From contig NZ_JAHKNI010000001.1 in assembly GCF_018860155.1 (NCBI RefSeq), positions 13,333-77,332 on the forward strand: a stretch of DNA of 64,000 nucleotides, read 5' to 3'. A program made the translations under genes and the position numbers. Positions within the stretch are counted from its first letter, which is position 1. Each line of letters opens with the position of its first letter. The stretch comes from Nocardia albiluteola (GTDB taxonomy: Bacteria; Actinomycetota; Actinomycetes; Mycobacteriales; Mycobacteriaceae). Shown piece by piece: positions 38,101 to 46,716 of the stretch. The notes under the pieces were generated by a model, which had not been told where the DNA came from, did not search any database, and was given only the letters and a program-made list of their open reading frames with translations.

Positions 38101-38224
38101 TCGCGGTCCCGAGGTGCCCGCCGGCTATCGGTCATCGGATTCACCCGGACGCTTCCGTTACATCGGCGATATTCGCGTCCCACGCCAATACTGAATTAGT
38201 TCAGCACTGTGCCAGCCTGGTGTT

Positions 38225-38683
38225 ATGAAGAGTCTTCCGTTCAGCGAGCTGGTACGGAAGCAGACGTCGGTCTTTCCGCTGCTTGCGGATGCCGACGTGC
38301 TGTTGGAGCGCCGGGATGCGGAGAATGTCGTACTGATGCGCGACGAGCGCTATCGGGCGATGGAAGGTGCGCTGCGCTTGGCCGCGCGGTCCCTAGGGCT
38401 GGTCGCCAAGGCGAATCGTCAGATGGCAGAAGATGTGTTCGCCGAGGAGCTCCCCTGGCTGACCTGGTTGCCCGTCGAAAATCGGCACGAGGCCGTCCGT
38501 GAACTGCTCGATGACCTCCTTGCCGGTGCCGACACCGGCCATTACCTTCCGTTCCTTCGCGATCTGATCGCATGGAAACACACGGCGGAGATCCACACCG
38601 ATCCCGCTCTCGTCGCCGAGTTGAGTGGCTCGTTCGACAAGGCCGATTTCGTGGAGGTCGAGCGCCCCGGCAGGCGCCGATGA
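38225..38683 (+). CDS. Antitoxin-like protein (prevent-host-death type N-terminus)
   Basis: A 152-residue protein. The N-terminal 50 residues, KSLPFSELVRKQTSVFPLLADADVLLERRDAENVVLMRDERY, read like a Phd/YefM-type antitoxin. The rest is helical and acidic (AVRELLDDLLAGADTGHYLPFLRDLIAWKHTAEIH). The stop overlaps the start of the next gene as ATGA, the classical order of a type II antitoxin before its toxin. ATG 38225 is used. Function is an inference from organisation and the N-terminal pattern. Confidence 0.65.
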   Translation: MKSLPFSELVRKQTSVFPLLADADVLLERRDAENVVLMRDERYRAMEGALRLAARSLGLVAKANRQMAEDVFAEELPWLTWLPVENRHEAVRELLDDLLAGADTGHYLPFLRDLIAWKHTAEIHTDPALVAELSGSFDKADFVEVERPGRRR

Positions 38684-39294
38684 CCAAATTGAAACGGGGT
38701 GCATGGCGCGTGTTGCTGCACAGCACCGAAGCGGCACGCGGATGGACGGAGCTCGAGCGCCAAGCACTGGAGGCGTTGGATCGCGCCTGGGTCGAGATGA
38801 CCGCCGAACCCCGCAGCGTGCACAATCCCTGCCATCAGCATCGACTCAAATCCACACTCGGCTCGGTGAAAGTCGGTGGCGCAGAACTGGAACAGTGGCA
38901 GTACGAGGTCACCAGCGGCGCGCGTATCTGGTATGCGATCGACGATCAGGAACGAACGCTGTGGGTTACGAAAGCCGAGACGGGGCACCCGGGTATTACC
39001 GATCGGGGTAAGGGCGACGGAGCCGCTGATCGTCAATTTTGTCGTGGGCTAGAAAGTGCACGCTCCAGCGGCGCGGGTTACCAGATGCAGGCGCCGGTCG
39101 TTCGGGTCGGTCAGTTGGGGGACAAGGAGAGTCGGCATGCCGACCTCGACCGCGGCGCCGTCGCGGGACGGGCGGTCGCCGACCATGAGTGCGTGTTCCG
39201 CGGGGACGCCCAGGTGGTTCAGGGCGAGGTGGAAGATTGCGGGGTCGGGTTTTTGGATGCCCCGTTCGCCGGACAGGACGAAGGTGTCTACTGA
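38680..39294 (+). CDS. RelE/ParE-like toxin candidate with abnormal C-terminal run-on
   Basis: A 204-residue frame, of which the first 110 or so look real: RAWVEMTAEPRSVHNPCHQHRLKSTLGSVKVGG, EQWQYEVTSGARIWYAIDDQERTLWVTKAETGHPGITD. The YxVTxGxRIWYAID and closing TKxxTGHP pattern matches RelE/ParE-type RNA interferase or gyrase-poison folds. Family members end here, but this frame runs another 90 or so residues through sequence antisense to the HAD gene. A stop (TAA at 39009-39011) exists in another frame, so a frameshift or lost stop is possible. ATGA overlap with the antitoxin gene supports a TA operon. Confidence 0.55.
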   Translation: MTKLKRGAWRVLLHSTEAARGWTELERQALEALDRAWVEMTAEPRSVHNPCHQHRLKSTLGSVKVGGAELEQWQYEVTSGARIWYAIDDQERTLWVTKAETGHPGITDRGKGDGAADRQFCRGLESARSSGAGYQMQAPVVRVGQLGDKESRHADLDRGAVAGRAVADHECVFRGDAQVVQGEVEDCGVGFLDAPFAGQDEGVY

Positions 39295-39726
39295 ATCCAG
39301 GAGGCCCGCGGCGGCGAAGGTGGGGCGGATGTCGACGTGGATGTTACTGAGAATGGCTATTCGGCAATCGCTTTCGATGAGGGCGGTGAATGTTTCGGCC
39401 GCGTCCACGGCGAAGTGGTTGTAGGACGGGTCGGAGTCCACGGCGAAGAGGGCGTCGGCGAGGTCGTCGCCTAGCGCGGCATCGGCGAACACCGAGTAGT
39501 AGGTCTCGCGGTGGCGGGCGTAGCTGGTGTTGCCCCGCGGCGACTGCAGGCGGTTCGGCTGGCCCGCGGCCGTCCGGATGGACCGCAGTACGGCGGCGAC
39601 GGACCGGGCGCCGTCGTCGCGGCCGGTGCGCCGCAGCGCCTCTCGAACCCAGCCTTCCGGGGTGAGTTCGGAGGCGAGCGTGCCGCGCCAGTCGAAGACG
39701 ACCGCCCGGATGCGGGCCCCGTCCAT
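39049..39726 (-). CDS. HAD-superfamily hydrolase
   Basis: A 225-residue haloacid-dehalogenase-like phosphatase. Motif I is VVFDWRGTLASELT (the second Asp of DxD is Arg-Gly shifted, so the acid at +2 is missing), motif II is IAILSNIHVD, motif III Lys in GIQKPDPAIFHLAL, and motif IV is ALMVGDRPSRDGAAVEVGM. The cap is C1-type. DxR in place of DxD could lower phosphatase activity. ATG 39726 shares one base with the upstream stop. Its 3' end overlaps the toxin-like frame on the other strand by 246 bases. Confidence 0.85.
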   Translation of the reverse strand: MDGARIRAVVFDWRGTLASELTPEGWVREALRRTGRDDGARSVAAVLRSIRTAAGQPNRLQSPRGNTSYARHRETYYSVFADAALGDDLADALFAVDSDPSYNHFAVDAAETFTALIESDCRIAILSNIHVDIRPTFAAAGLLDSVDTFVLSGERGIQKPDPAIFHLALNHLGVPAEHALMVGDRPSRDGAAVEVGMPTLLVPQLTDPNDRRLHLVTRAAGACTF

Positions 39727-40685
39727 CACGCCCGGGCCAGGACCGCATCGAAGTCGTGGCCGGCGATGACCTCGATGTCCGCGGGCAGGGCGTGCAGGCG
39801 CTGGATGGTTTCGAAGGCGCGGTCGCGGTCGGCGTCGAAGAGCTGGCCCGGCATCGGCGCCTTCTCGCGGATCAGCTTGATCTGCAGGATATTCCAGACC
39901 GCATCGCCCGCGAGCAGCACCCGGCTGCCGTCGTCCACGGCGAGCAGGACGCCGATGCTGCCGGGAGTGTGACCCGCCAGGTCGACCAGGACGACCGCAC
40001 CGTCTCCGAACAGATCGTGGCTGGCGGAGAAGGTGAGAACGGGCGGCCCGTCCAACTCCAGGTGCCGCACCGAACGCCCGCGCAGCGGAGCCCGCACGAC
40101 GCCGTACGGAGCCGTCGGGCCGTTCATGGCCCACTCGTATTCCCGTGCGGGAACCCGCAATTCGACCGAATCGGGCAGCTCGAGCAGTCCGGAGCAGTGG
40201 TCCCAGTGCAGGTGAGTGGCGATCGTGAAATCGATATTCTCGCCGGTCAGATCGCGGCCGGCCAGCGCGTCCTCGAGGCCGAGCACCGGTTTCTCGGGCG
40301 AGACCAGCAATCCCACCGGAAACGGCATTCCCGGCAGCACGCGATCGTGCACCCCGGCGCACAGCGCGGGATCCACCAGGAAGCGCGCGCGCGGATGCTC
40401 GATCAGGAAGGCGCCCATGCCCATCGGCAGCGTGCCGAGGCTGCGCACGCCCTCGGCGATGATGGCCGTCGGCGCGGAGGTGCGCGCCTGCACCAGCGAC
40501 ACCAGGCTCACGGTGTTGCGGGCCCGCGGCGCCGGCGCGGATTGCAGACCGGCCAGGAATGCCTCGTCGGGCCGGCGGGGGCGCAGCAGTCGGCGCGGTG
40601 TCGCGGCCAGCGCCGCACAGCAGTGGGCCAGGGTGCCCAGCACGCCGGGCCTGCCGTCGGACGGCTCCGCTGCGCGCTCGTTCAC
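39726..40685 (-). CDS. Metallo-beta-lactamase-fold hydrolase
   Basis: A 319-residue enzyme of the MBL fold. The metal signature THLHWDHCSGLLELP (about residues 157-171) provides HxHxDH, with further ligands in DLAGHTPGSIGVLLAVDD, VLLAGDAVWN and the final IAGHDFDAVL. An N-terminal extension of about 80 residues precedes the fold. GTG 40685 starts it. One-base overlap with the HAD gene implies coupled translation, and the pair may process the same metabolite. It diverges from the PKS-like gene. Substrate unknown; lactone or ester hydrolysis is usual for this group. Confidence 0.85.
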   Translation of the reverse strand: MNERAAEPSDGRPGVLGTLAHCCAALAATPRRLLRPRRPDEAFLAGLQSAPAPRARNTVSLVSLVQARTSAPTAIIAEGVRSLGTLPMGMGAFLIEHPRARFLVDPALCAGVHDRVLPGMPFPVGLLVSPEKPVLGLEDALAGRDLTGENIDFTIATHLHWDHCSGLLELPDSVELRVPAREYEWAMNGPTAPYGVVRAPLRGRSVRHLELDGPPVLTFSASHDLFGDGAVVLVDLAGHTPGSIGVLLAVDDGSRVLLAGDAVWNILQIKLIREKAPMPGQLFDADRDRAFETIQRLHALPADIEVIAGHDFDAVLARA

Positions 40686-40822
40686 GGCGCCACCCCGTCC
40701 GCCGCAACCGGCAGTGTCGTTGCCCGCCCATGGAATCGGGCCCTACCGGACAATCCAGGCGGCACGATCGAATGCTCCTTCACAGCGTCACCGTAAGTGA
40801 TCCGATCGCGGACAGGAAAGTC

Positions 40823-40851
40823 TTCTCCGCGCGGCAATTTCTCGGCATAAT
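40823..40851 (+). promoter_or_regulatory. Candidate promoter for a leaderless PKS-like transcript
   Basis: TTCTCC (40823-40828) and CATAAT (40846-40851) are spaced by 17 bases, and the GTG start lies seven bases after CATAAT. No ribosome binding site precedes the GTG. A leaderless mRNA, common in actinobacteria, would fit. Confidence 0.45.
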
Positions 40852-40857
40852 CGCGGA

Positions 40858-43800
40858 GTGACCGCGCCCAGCTTCGGCGGTAGCCACCGCCGACCGGAAT
40901 CGTCCGGCGGGCGGCGGCGTACAACCGGACCGGTCGCGATCATCGGCATCGGCTGCCGAGTGGCGGGGGCGCGTGGCGTCGAGGAGCTTTGGCGCCTGCT
41001 GCACGAGGCGCACGACCGCACGGGGCCGCCGCCCGAGCAATCCGGCCCGCATCGCGCCGGGCATCCAGACAGACTCGACGCCTTCGACAACGATTGGTTC
41101 GGAATCTCGGAGCGCGAGGCCGCGGCGATGGATCCCAGGCAGCGGCTGTGCCTGGAGGTTGCGATCGAGGCGATCGACGATGCGGGCGTGGGGTTCCGGA
41201 TCCGGGGCTCGCGGACCGCGGTGCTTTTCGGGGCGGGCGCACCCGACCACGATGCGGCGGCGGACGAGGGCGACGCGGCGGACCCGATCCCCGAATCCAC
41301 ACCTAGCGGCACCGCCAATCGGCTGTCCTTCGCACTCCAGTTGCACGGCCCGAGCCTGGTCGTGGACAGTGCCCGGTCGTCGTCACCGGTCGCGCTGGAC
41401 CTGGCCGTGCGACTACTCGCCGACGGCGCCGCATCGCTGGCGATCGTCGGCGGGGTCGATGTGGAACTGCCGCATACTTCCGGCTACTCGGACCGCGACG
41501 AGTTCCCCGCCGCGCACGGGTACCGCGCACCCTTCGACCACGCGGCCGACGCCCCTAACCCCGCCGACGCCCACACGGCCGAATACCGTGCCGCTGGCGA
41601 CAGCTGTACCGTGCTGGTTCTGCAACGGACCGCCGACGCCCACTGCGACGGCAACCGCATCTACGCCGAAATCGCCGGTTCGGCTGTCGGTTTCGACGGC
41701 CGATCGAACCGCTCGGACGAAAGCCCTGGATCGGTGTGGCAGCAGATCGTCCGAAGCGCCTGGGCGGGTGCCGGATTCGATCCGGGCGCCACCGGTAGTC
41801 GCGAAAGCGACGGCACCGAACGCGACGGCACCGGACACGACGCGGAGTCCGAGGACCTGACGGCAGTCCTGTCGGGATCGGAACGTACGGGCGCGATCCC
41901 GATCGATTCGGTGACCTCGAAGCTCGGCGAGCTCGGCGCCGCCGCAGGAATCGCCGAAGTCGCCAAGGCGGCACTGAGCATCGCACGCGGATTCATCCCG
42001 CCCACCAGCACCTTTCGCCCGTTCCTCAGGCTGGGTGACCACGGTCCCCGAGAACCGGCGGAGGCGGCGGACTGGAATACGATCGTGCGCTCGGATCGCT
42101 ACGCCGGGGTCGGCTCATCCGGGCTCGGCGGCACCACCGCGCACGTGGTGCTGCGCGGCGTCGACCAGGCCGTCGGATCTCGCGATGGCGATCCACCGTT
42201 CCTCATCCCGATCACGGGGCGCGACGAGACCGATCTGCGGGAGAAGGCCGCCCGGTGGGCCGACACCCTCGCGGAAAGCCCCCGGCCGCTGCGCGAATCA
42301 GCCCCAGCGGCAGGCAGATCCATACCCGAGCAGTTGCGCGCAGCCGTGCTTGCTTGGACACCTGCCGACGCGATCGCACTGCTGCGTGCGCTCGCCGACT
42401 CCAGGAACGCGCCACCGGACCGCAATGCCGCGGATGTGCGAAATATCCACCGGACCGACCGAGATTCGCTGGGCAACTCGGAGGCGGCGCACCTCGAACA
42501 GCGCGCGACCGATTCAACGCATCACAATCACCGTGGGGCAGTATTCGGGCCAGGTGTAGAGCGGCGGGGCGGGTTGCTGCTGATGTTCTCCGGGCCGGGT
42601 GGCCAGCATGCGCGGATGGGGCGGGGGTTGGCGGCGCGGCATCCGGTGTTCGCTCGGGCCGTCCAGGATGCCGCGGATGCGGTGGCCGGCGCCGGCGGTC
42701 CTAGGGTGTGGACGCCGCGACACGGGTTCTCGCACAGCCTGGCGGCCGTCGACGCCGTGCAGCCTGCCCTGTTCGTCTATCAGGTGGCGGTCGCGGAATT
42801 GCTGGCGCACTGGGGGATCCGGCCCGGCGCGGTGATCGGGCACGGCCCGGGCGAAATCGCCGCGGCCGTGGTGAGTGGTGCGATATCGCTGCGGGACGGC
42901 GCGCGGATCGTGGTCGCGCGCGGCGCGATCCTGGCTCGGCTGGACCGGAACGACGACGCGATCGCACTGCTGGAGGCCACGTCCGAGGAGGTCTCGCGGC
43001 TGATCGAACCGATGCGGGCGCGGGTCGGGATCGCGGCGGTCCACGGTCCCCGGTCGGTGGTGGTGTCGGGGGAGCCGCGCCATATCGAGGCGCTGATTCG
43101 CCGCGCCGTACGCCGCGGCCTTGTCGCCCAGGCACTCGTCGCCGACCTCCCCGGACAGGCCCCGCGGGTCCGGGAATTGCCGGTGGATCCGGCGGCCCGG
43201 ATCGACAATGTGGATCGGATCGCCCGGCCGGACGGTGTGGATCCGGCGGCCCGGCTTGCGGGTGTGGATCCGCTGGTCCCAGACGTACCGGTGTATTCGA
43301 CCACCCGGCGGGGCGCCGTCCTGACCGCGACCGAGATGGATACCGGCTATTGGGCCGAAAATATCTCGGGCACTGTCGAATTGGCGGCCGCCGTGGAGGC
43401 CGCGCTGGCCGACGGGTATTCCACCGTGCTCGAGCTTTCGCCGCATCCGGTCCTGGCGTCGGTGATTCGCGCTTATCCCGGCCTTCGCGATGCCACCTAC
43501 CCGGTCGCCGACCGGGACGACGAATCCGCGGCCTACCTCGGCGCCGTAGCGCGGATCCACCTCGAGGGCCGGTTCGTCGACTGGGCCGCGCAGGGACCGT
43601 TCCCCGGTGCGGTGTTCGAAAGGTGCTGGCAACCAGGGTATTTCCCGCGCACGGCCGATGCCGTCGACGATCCGGGCGCCGAGGATCTGCGCGGCCATGT
43701 GGTCCGGGGCGCACCGACCGTCCCGGCGATGTTCTGGCTGCGGCAGTTCCAGCGGATCGGCATCGGAACGACCACACGGTTGCTCGACTTCACCGTCCAC

Positions 43801-46110
43801 GAACACCCGGATCTGCCTCGGCTCGACCAGGTCACCTACCGTGCCGGAGCCGACCTGCTCGAGGCCTGCGGACCGGCCGTCCTGGCCTCGGCCCGACGCG
43901 GCGAACGCCCCACGCCCGCCGAGATCGTCGGCTGGATGCGGACCATCGACGCGCATCACGGCGCCCACCCCGGCTTGCAACCACTCGACCCCGCCCGCCT
44001 GTACGAACGCCTGCGCGAGCGCGGCCTCGAGTACGGACCACGCTTCCGCGCGCTGCGCGGCATCTTGCGCGGATCCCACAGCGCCATCGGGTATCTCGGC
44101 CACATCCGCCTCGACTCCGCCGCCCTGGCCGGCTGCATACAGCTCGTCGTCGCCGCGGCGGGCGCCCGGCTGCCCGAGGGCGTCCTGCCCCTGACGACGG
44201 GCATAGATTCGGCCTGGATCACCGACGCGCCCGGCACCCTCCTGTCACAGGCACACGCCTTCGTCCGCACCGCCGACCCCACCGGCCTGCGCTGCGACAT
44301 CCTGGCCACCGATCAACACGGCGCACCCGCGGTGGCCCTGCTCGGCGTCCGCATCGGATACTCGATGACCACCGGGCACACCGCCCATACCTACACGGCA
44401 ACAACCGGTTACGAATGGCTCGCTCACCCCCAGAACCAGAGCGCATACCCGAAGCCGGTCGCTCGTCCACCCGCTGTGACGACGAGGCCGGGCAGCAGCT
44501 CCGCATCGAACAAGCCGTTCGGTAGCGGCGCCGACCTCGATCGGTCGGCGACGAATGCCGCGACCGTACCGGCCGCGTCGGGCGGTCGCGGCAGGCCAGG
44601 CCGACCAGCTTCGAGCGGATACGCCCCAGCCGGTTCGGTGTTGCGCCGAGAACGGTGGTCGCCCGTGAATACTTCAGATTTCATTGATACAGGCCATGAT
44701 TCGCGCATCGGTCGAGTATTGGTGGTGGGGCAGTCGCCGTTGGCCGGTATTCTGACGCAGGCCGTGGATTCCACGCGGCCGGTAGTGCGGGTAGCGCGGG
44801 ATCCGGCCGAGGCGATTGCGGGCGTCTCCTCCGCACTGACCGAAAGTGCCGAGCTCACTGCGGTAGTGGCGGTATGGCCTGTCGCGGCCGAGGTCGACGA
44901 TATCGTCGCGGCGGTCGGACAGGCTCTGAAGCTGTTGCAGCGGATCGTGGACCATACGGCGGTAGCGTCGCTGACGGTCGTTTTGCGTGATCCGAATTCC
45001 ACTGTGCAGCAGTCGATCGCGGGCCTGGTTCGATCGCTGCAGCTGGAATCCGAGCGGCCGGTGCGGTTGGTGTGGGTCGCGCCCGGCCATGACGAACCCT
45101 GGCAGCTGCCGGAACTGGTGCTTCGGACGGGCGGACCGGACGAGGTCCGGGTCGGGCCCGAGGGTGTTCGATCCCGGACATTCGTGCCCGCAACCGATCT
45201 CGTGGATCCGTTCGACATCTCCTGCGCGGGAACATATGTCGTGACCGGTGGGCTCGGCGCGCTCGGCGCGGTGGCCGCACGCTGGCTGCTCGACGCCGGG
45301 GCCGGGGACGTGGTGGTGCTGACCCGGCGTCCGCGGCCGCTGCCACCACTGCTGGAGGGCCGCGAGGATCGGATAGTGGTGGTGCGCTGCGACGTCACCG
45401 ACCCGCGCGATCTGGCGAACGCCCTGCACGACATCCGCGAGTGCGGCTCACCGATCCGCGGTCTGGTGCATTCGGCGGGCGCGCTGCGGGGTGCCGAATT
45501 CGGCGCCGTGACACCGGATCTGCTGACGGCAATGTTCGAGCCGAAGCTCGGTGCGGTCACCGGGCTACTCACGCTCACCGCCGGCGATCCGGTCGATTTC
45601 GTCCTGCTCTGCTCCTCGGCCACCGGGTCGCTCGGAGCGCCCGGGCAGGCCGCCTACGCCGCCGCCAACGCCGCCCTGGACGCGGCGGCCCACATCCACG
45701 ACCACCGCCGGGTGATCAGCATCGGCTGGGGCACTTGGGCATCGGGCCTCTCGGCCGACGAGCACGACGGCGTGGCGCAGGCCCGCCGGGCCGGGATCGC
45801 CCCCTTCGACACCGCGAGCGGCACGGCTGTGCTCGCGGCCGCGCGCACCCGTCGCGGGCCCTACCTACTGGCGCTCGACTACACACCGACCAACGATGTC
45901 TCGCCGCTGGCCACCCGGCTGCGCACCGCACTGCCCGTCCCCGCGGCAGCCCCACCCGGCCGAGCGGCGCTGTTGCCCGGCCACACCATCGCCCTGCTCG
46001 ATTCGACCATCGACAAGGCGACGCTGGCGAGGCACGCCGCGGCGCCCTTTCCCGATGCCGCCGCGGCGGAGCCGTCCGATCCAGCACCGACCGGCGAGGA
46101 GAAACCGTGA
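40858..46110 (+). CDS. Degenerate type I polyketide-synthase-like protein (KS-AT-DH-KR, no ACP)
   Basis: A 1750-residue modular-PKS homologue. KS (about 25-430): VAIIGIGCRVAG and ISEREAAAMDPRQRLCLEV are typical, but the active-site DTACSSS reads DSARSSS (Arg173 for Cys), EAHGTGT appears as ERDGTGH (Asp323 for His) and SNIGH as SKLGE (Glu358 for His). AT (570-880): GHSxGE reads GHGPGE (Gly663 for Ser). DH (940-1200): HVVRGAPTVP keeps His947, but the DxxxQ motif reads ALAGCIQ. KR (1380-1690): TGGLGALG, Ser1587 and Tyr1600 are intact. No carrier protein or thioesterase follows. A full-length frame with so many catalytic losses suggests a retained KR or scaffold function. Confidence 0.87.
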   Translation: MTAPSFGGSHRRPESSGGRRRTTGPVAIIGIGCRVAGARGVEELWRLLHEAHDRTGPPPEQSGPHRAGHPDRLDAFDNDWFGISEREAAAMDPRQRLCLEVAIEAIDDAGVGFRIRGSRTAVLFGAGAPDHDAAADEGDAADPIPESTPSGTANRLSFALQLHGPSLVVDSARSSSPVALDLAVRLLADGAASLAIVGGVDVELPHTSGYSDRDEFPAAHGYRAPFDHAADAPNPADAHTAEYRAAGDSCTVLVLQRTADAHCDGNRIYAEIAGSAVGFDGRSNRSDESPGSVWQQIVRSAWAGAGFDPGATGSRESDGTERDGTGHDAESEDLTAVLSGSERTGAIPIDSVTSKLGELGAAAGIAEVAKAALSIARGFIPPTSTFRPFLRLGDHGPREPAEAADWNTIVRSDRYAGVGSSGLGGTTAHVVLRGVDQAVGSRDGDPPFLIPITGRDETDLREKAARWADTLAESPRPLRESAPAAGRSIPEQLRAAVLAWTPADAIALLRALADSRNAPPDRNAADVRNIHRTDRDSLGNSEAAHLEQRATDSTHHNHRGAVFGPGVERRGGLLLMFSGPGGQHARMGRGLAARHPVFARAVQDAADAVAGAGGPRVWTPRHGFSHSLAAVDAVQPALFVYQVAVAELLAHWGIRPGAVIGHGPGEIAAAVVSGAISLRDGARIVVARGAILARLDRNDDAIALLEATSEEVSRLIEPMRARVGIAAVHGPRSVVVSGEPRHIEALIRRAVRRGLVAQALVADLPGQAPRVRELPVDPAARIDNVDRIARPDGVDPAARLAGVDPLVPDVPVYSTTRRGAVLTATEMDTGYWAENISGTVELAAAVEAALADGYSTVLELSPHPVLASVIRAYPGLRDATYPVADRDDESAAYLGAVARIHLEGRFVDWAAQGPFPGAVFERCWQPGYFPRTADAVDDPGAEDLRGHVVRGAPTVPAMFWLRQFQRIGIGTTTRLLDFTVHEHPDLPRLDQVTYRAGADLLEACGPAVLASARRGERPTPAEIVGWMRTIDAHHGAHPGLQPLDPARLYERLRERGLEYGPRFRALRGILRGSHSAIGYLGHIRLDSAALAGCIQLVVAAAGARLPEGVLPLTTGIDSAWITDAPGTLLSQAHAFVRTADPTGLRCDILATDQHGAPAVALLGVRIGYSMTTGHTAHTYTATTGYEWLAHPQNQSAYPKPVARPPAVTTRPGSSSASNKPFGSGADLDRSATNAATVPAASGGRGRPGRPASSGYAPAGSVLRRERWSPVNTSDFIDTGHDSRIGRVLVVGQSPLAGILTQAVDSTRPVVRVARDPAEAIAGVSSALTESAELTAVVAVWPVAAEVDDIVAAVGQALKLLQRIVDHTAVASLTVVLRDPNSTVQQSIAGLVRSLQLESERPVRLVWVAPGHDEPWQLPELVLRTGGPDEVRVGPEGVRSRTFVPATDLVDPFDISCAGTYVVTGGLGALGAVAARWLLDAGAGDVVVLTRRPRPLPPLLEGREDRIVVVRCDVTDPRDLANALHDIRECGSPIRGLVHSAGALRGAEFGAVTPDLLTAMFEPKLGAVTGLLTLTAGDPVDFVLLCSSATGSLGAPGQAAYAAANAALDAAAHIHDHRRVISIGWGTWASGLSADEHDGVAQARRAGIAPFDTASGTAVLAAARTRRGPYLLALDYTPTNDVSPLATRLRTALPVPAAAPPGRAALLPGHTIALLDSTIDKATLARHAAAPFPDAAAAEPSDPAPTGEEKP

Positions 46111-46251
46111 ACCACGCCGCCGACACGCACGCGGCGGGGGCGGATCGGGTCCGGACGCCCTCACGACGACGAACGGCCCGGGCCGCGACCTCACCCGATT
46201 GAATGTTTACCAATCATTCGCCGCACGGATGTGGACGTCTACCATTACCCG

Positions 46252-46713
46252 ATGACAAGTACCGAACCCGCCGTGCGCTGGCTGGACGAGCCGGAGACCC
46301 ACGACTACCCGGCCGCGGGCGATTATCTGGAGCTACTGGCCGACCCCGACACCGTGATGGCTCTGGTGGACCAATTGCGTTCCGCGCCGGTGGTGCACAA
46401 GAAGGCCAAGGACATCCTGCGCGCGGCCCAGCTGCCGCTGCTGCCGCCGGACAATCCGCACGTGCGCGCGGATCTGGCGAAGATCCTGACCGGTAAGCAT
46501 ATGTCCCCGATCCTGCTGGTCCAGGGCGATCTGTTCACCGGCACCCCGATGCAGATCGCCGACGGCTACCACCGCGTGTGCGCGTGCTATCACGCCGACG
46601 AGAACATTCCGATTCCAACGAAACTCGCCACCATGCGCGACGGCAAGCCGGTGGCGGCCGAGGCGGCGAAGAAGTCCGCGAAGTCGGGCGGCTCGTCGAA
46701 GTCGAAGAAGTAA
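46252..46713 (+). CDS. Conserved hypothetical protein with ParB-like segment
   Basis: A 153-residue protein of unknown function. The segment HMSPILLVQGDLFTGTPMQIADGYHRVCACYHADE resembles the ParB/Srx-type nuclease core (a GxxR-like DGYHRV loop), without an evident DNA-binding domain. The C-terminal 25 residues are a basic Ala/Lys/Ser tail (AAKKSAKSGGSSKSKK). ATG 46252 was chosen because the hydrophilic MTSTEPAVRW start is typical; an upstream ATG at 46231 is possible. The antiporter gene starts 3 bases after its stop, so the two are probably in one transcript. Confidence 0.72.
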   Translation: MTSTEPAVRWLDEPETHDYPAAGDYLELLADPDTVMALVDQLRSAPVVHKKAKDILRAAQLPLLPPDNPHVRADLAKILTGKHMSPILLVQGDLFTGTPMQIADGYHRVCACYHADENIPIPTKLATMRDGKPVAAEAAKKSAKSGGSSKSKK

Positions 46714-46716
46714 CCG

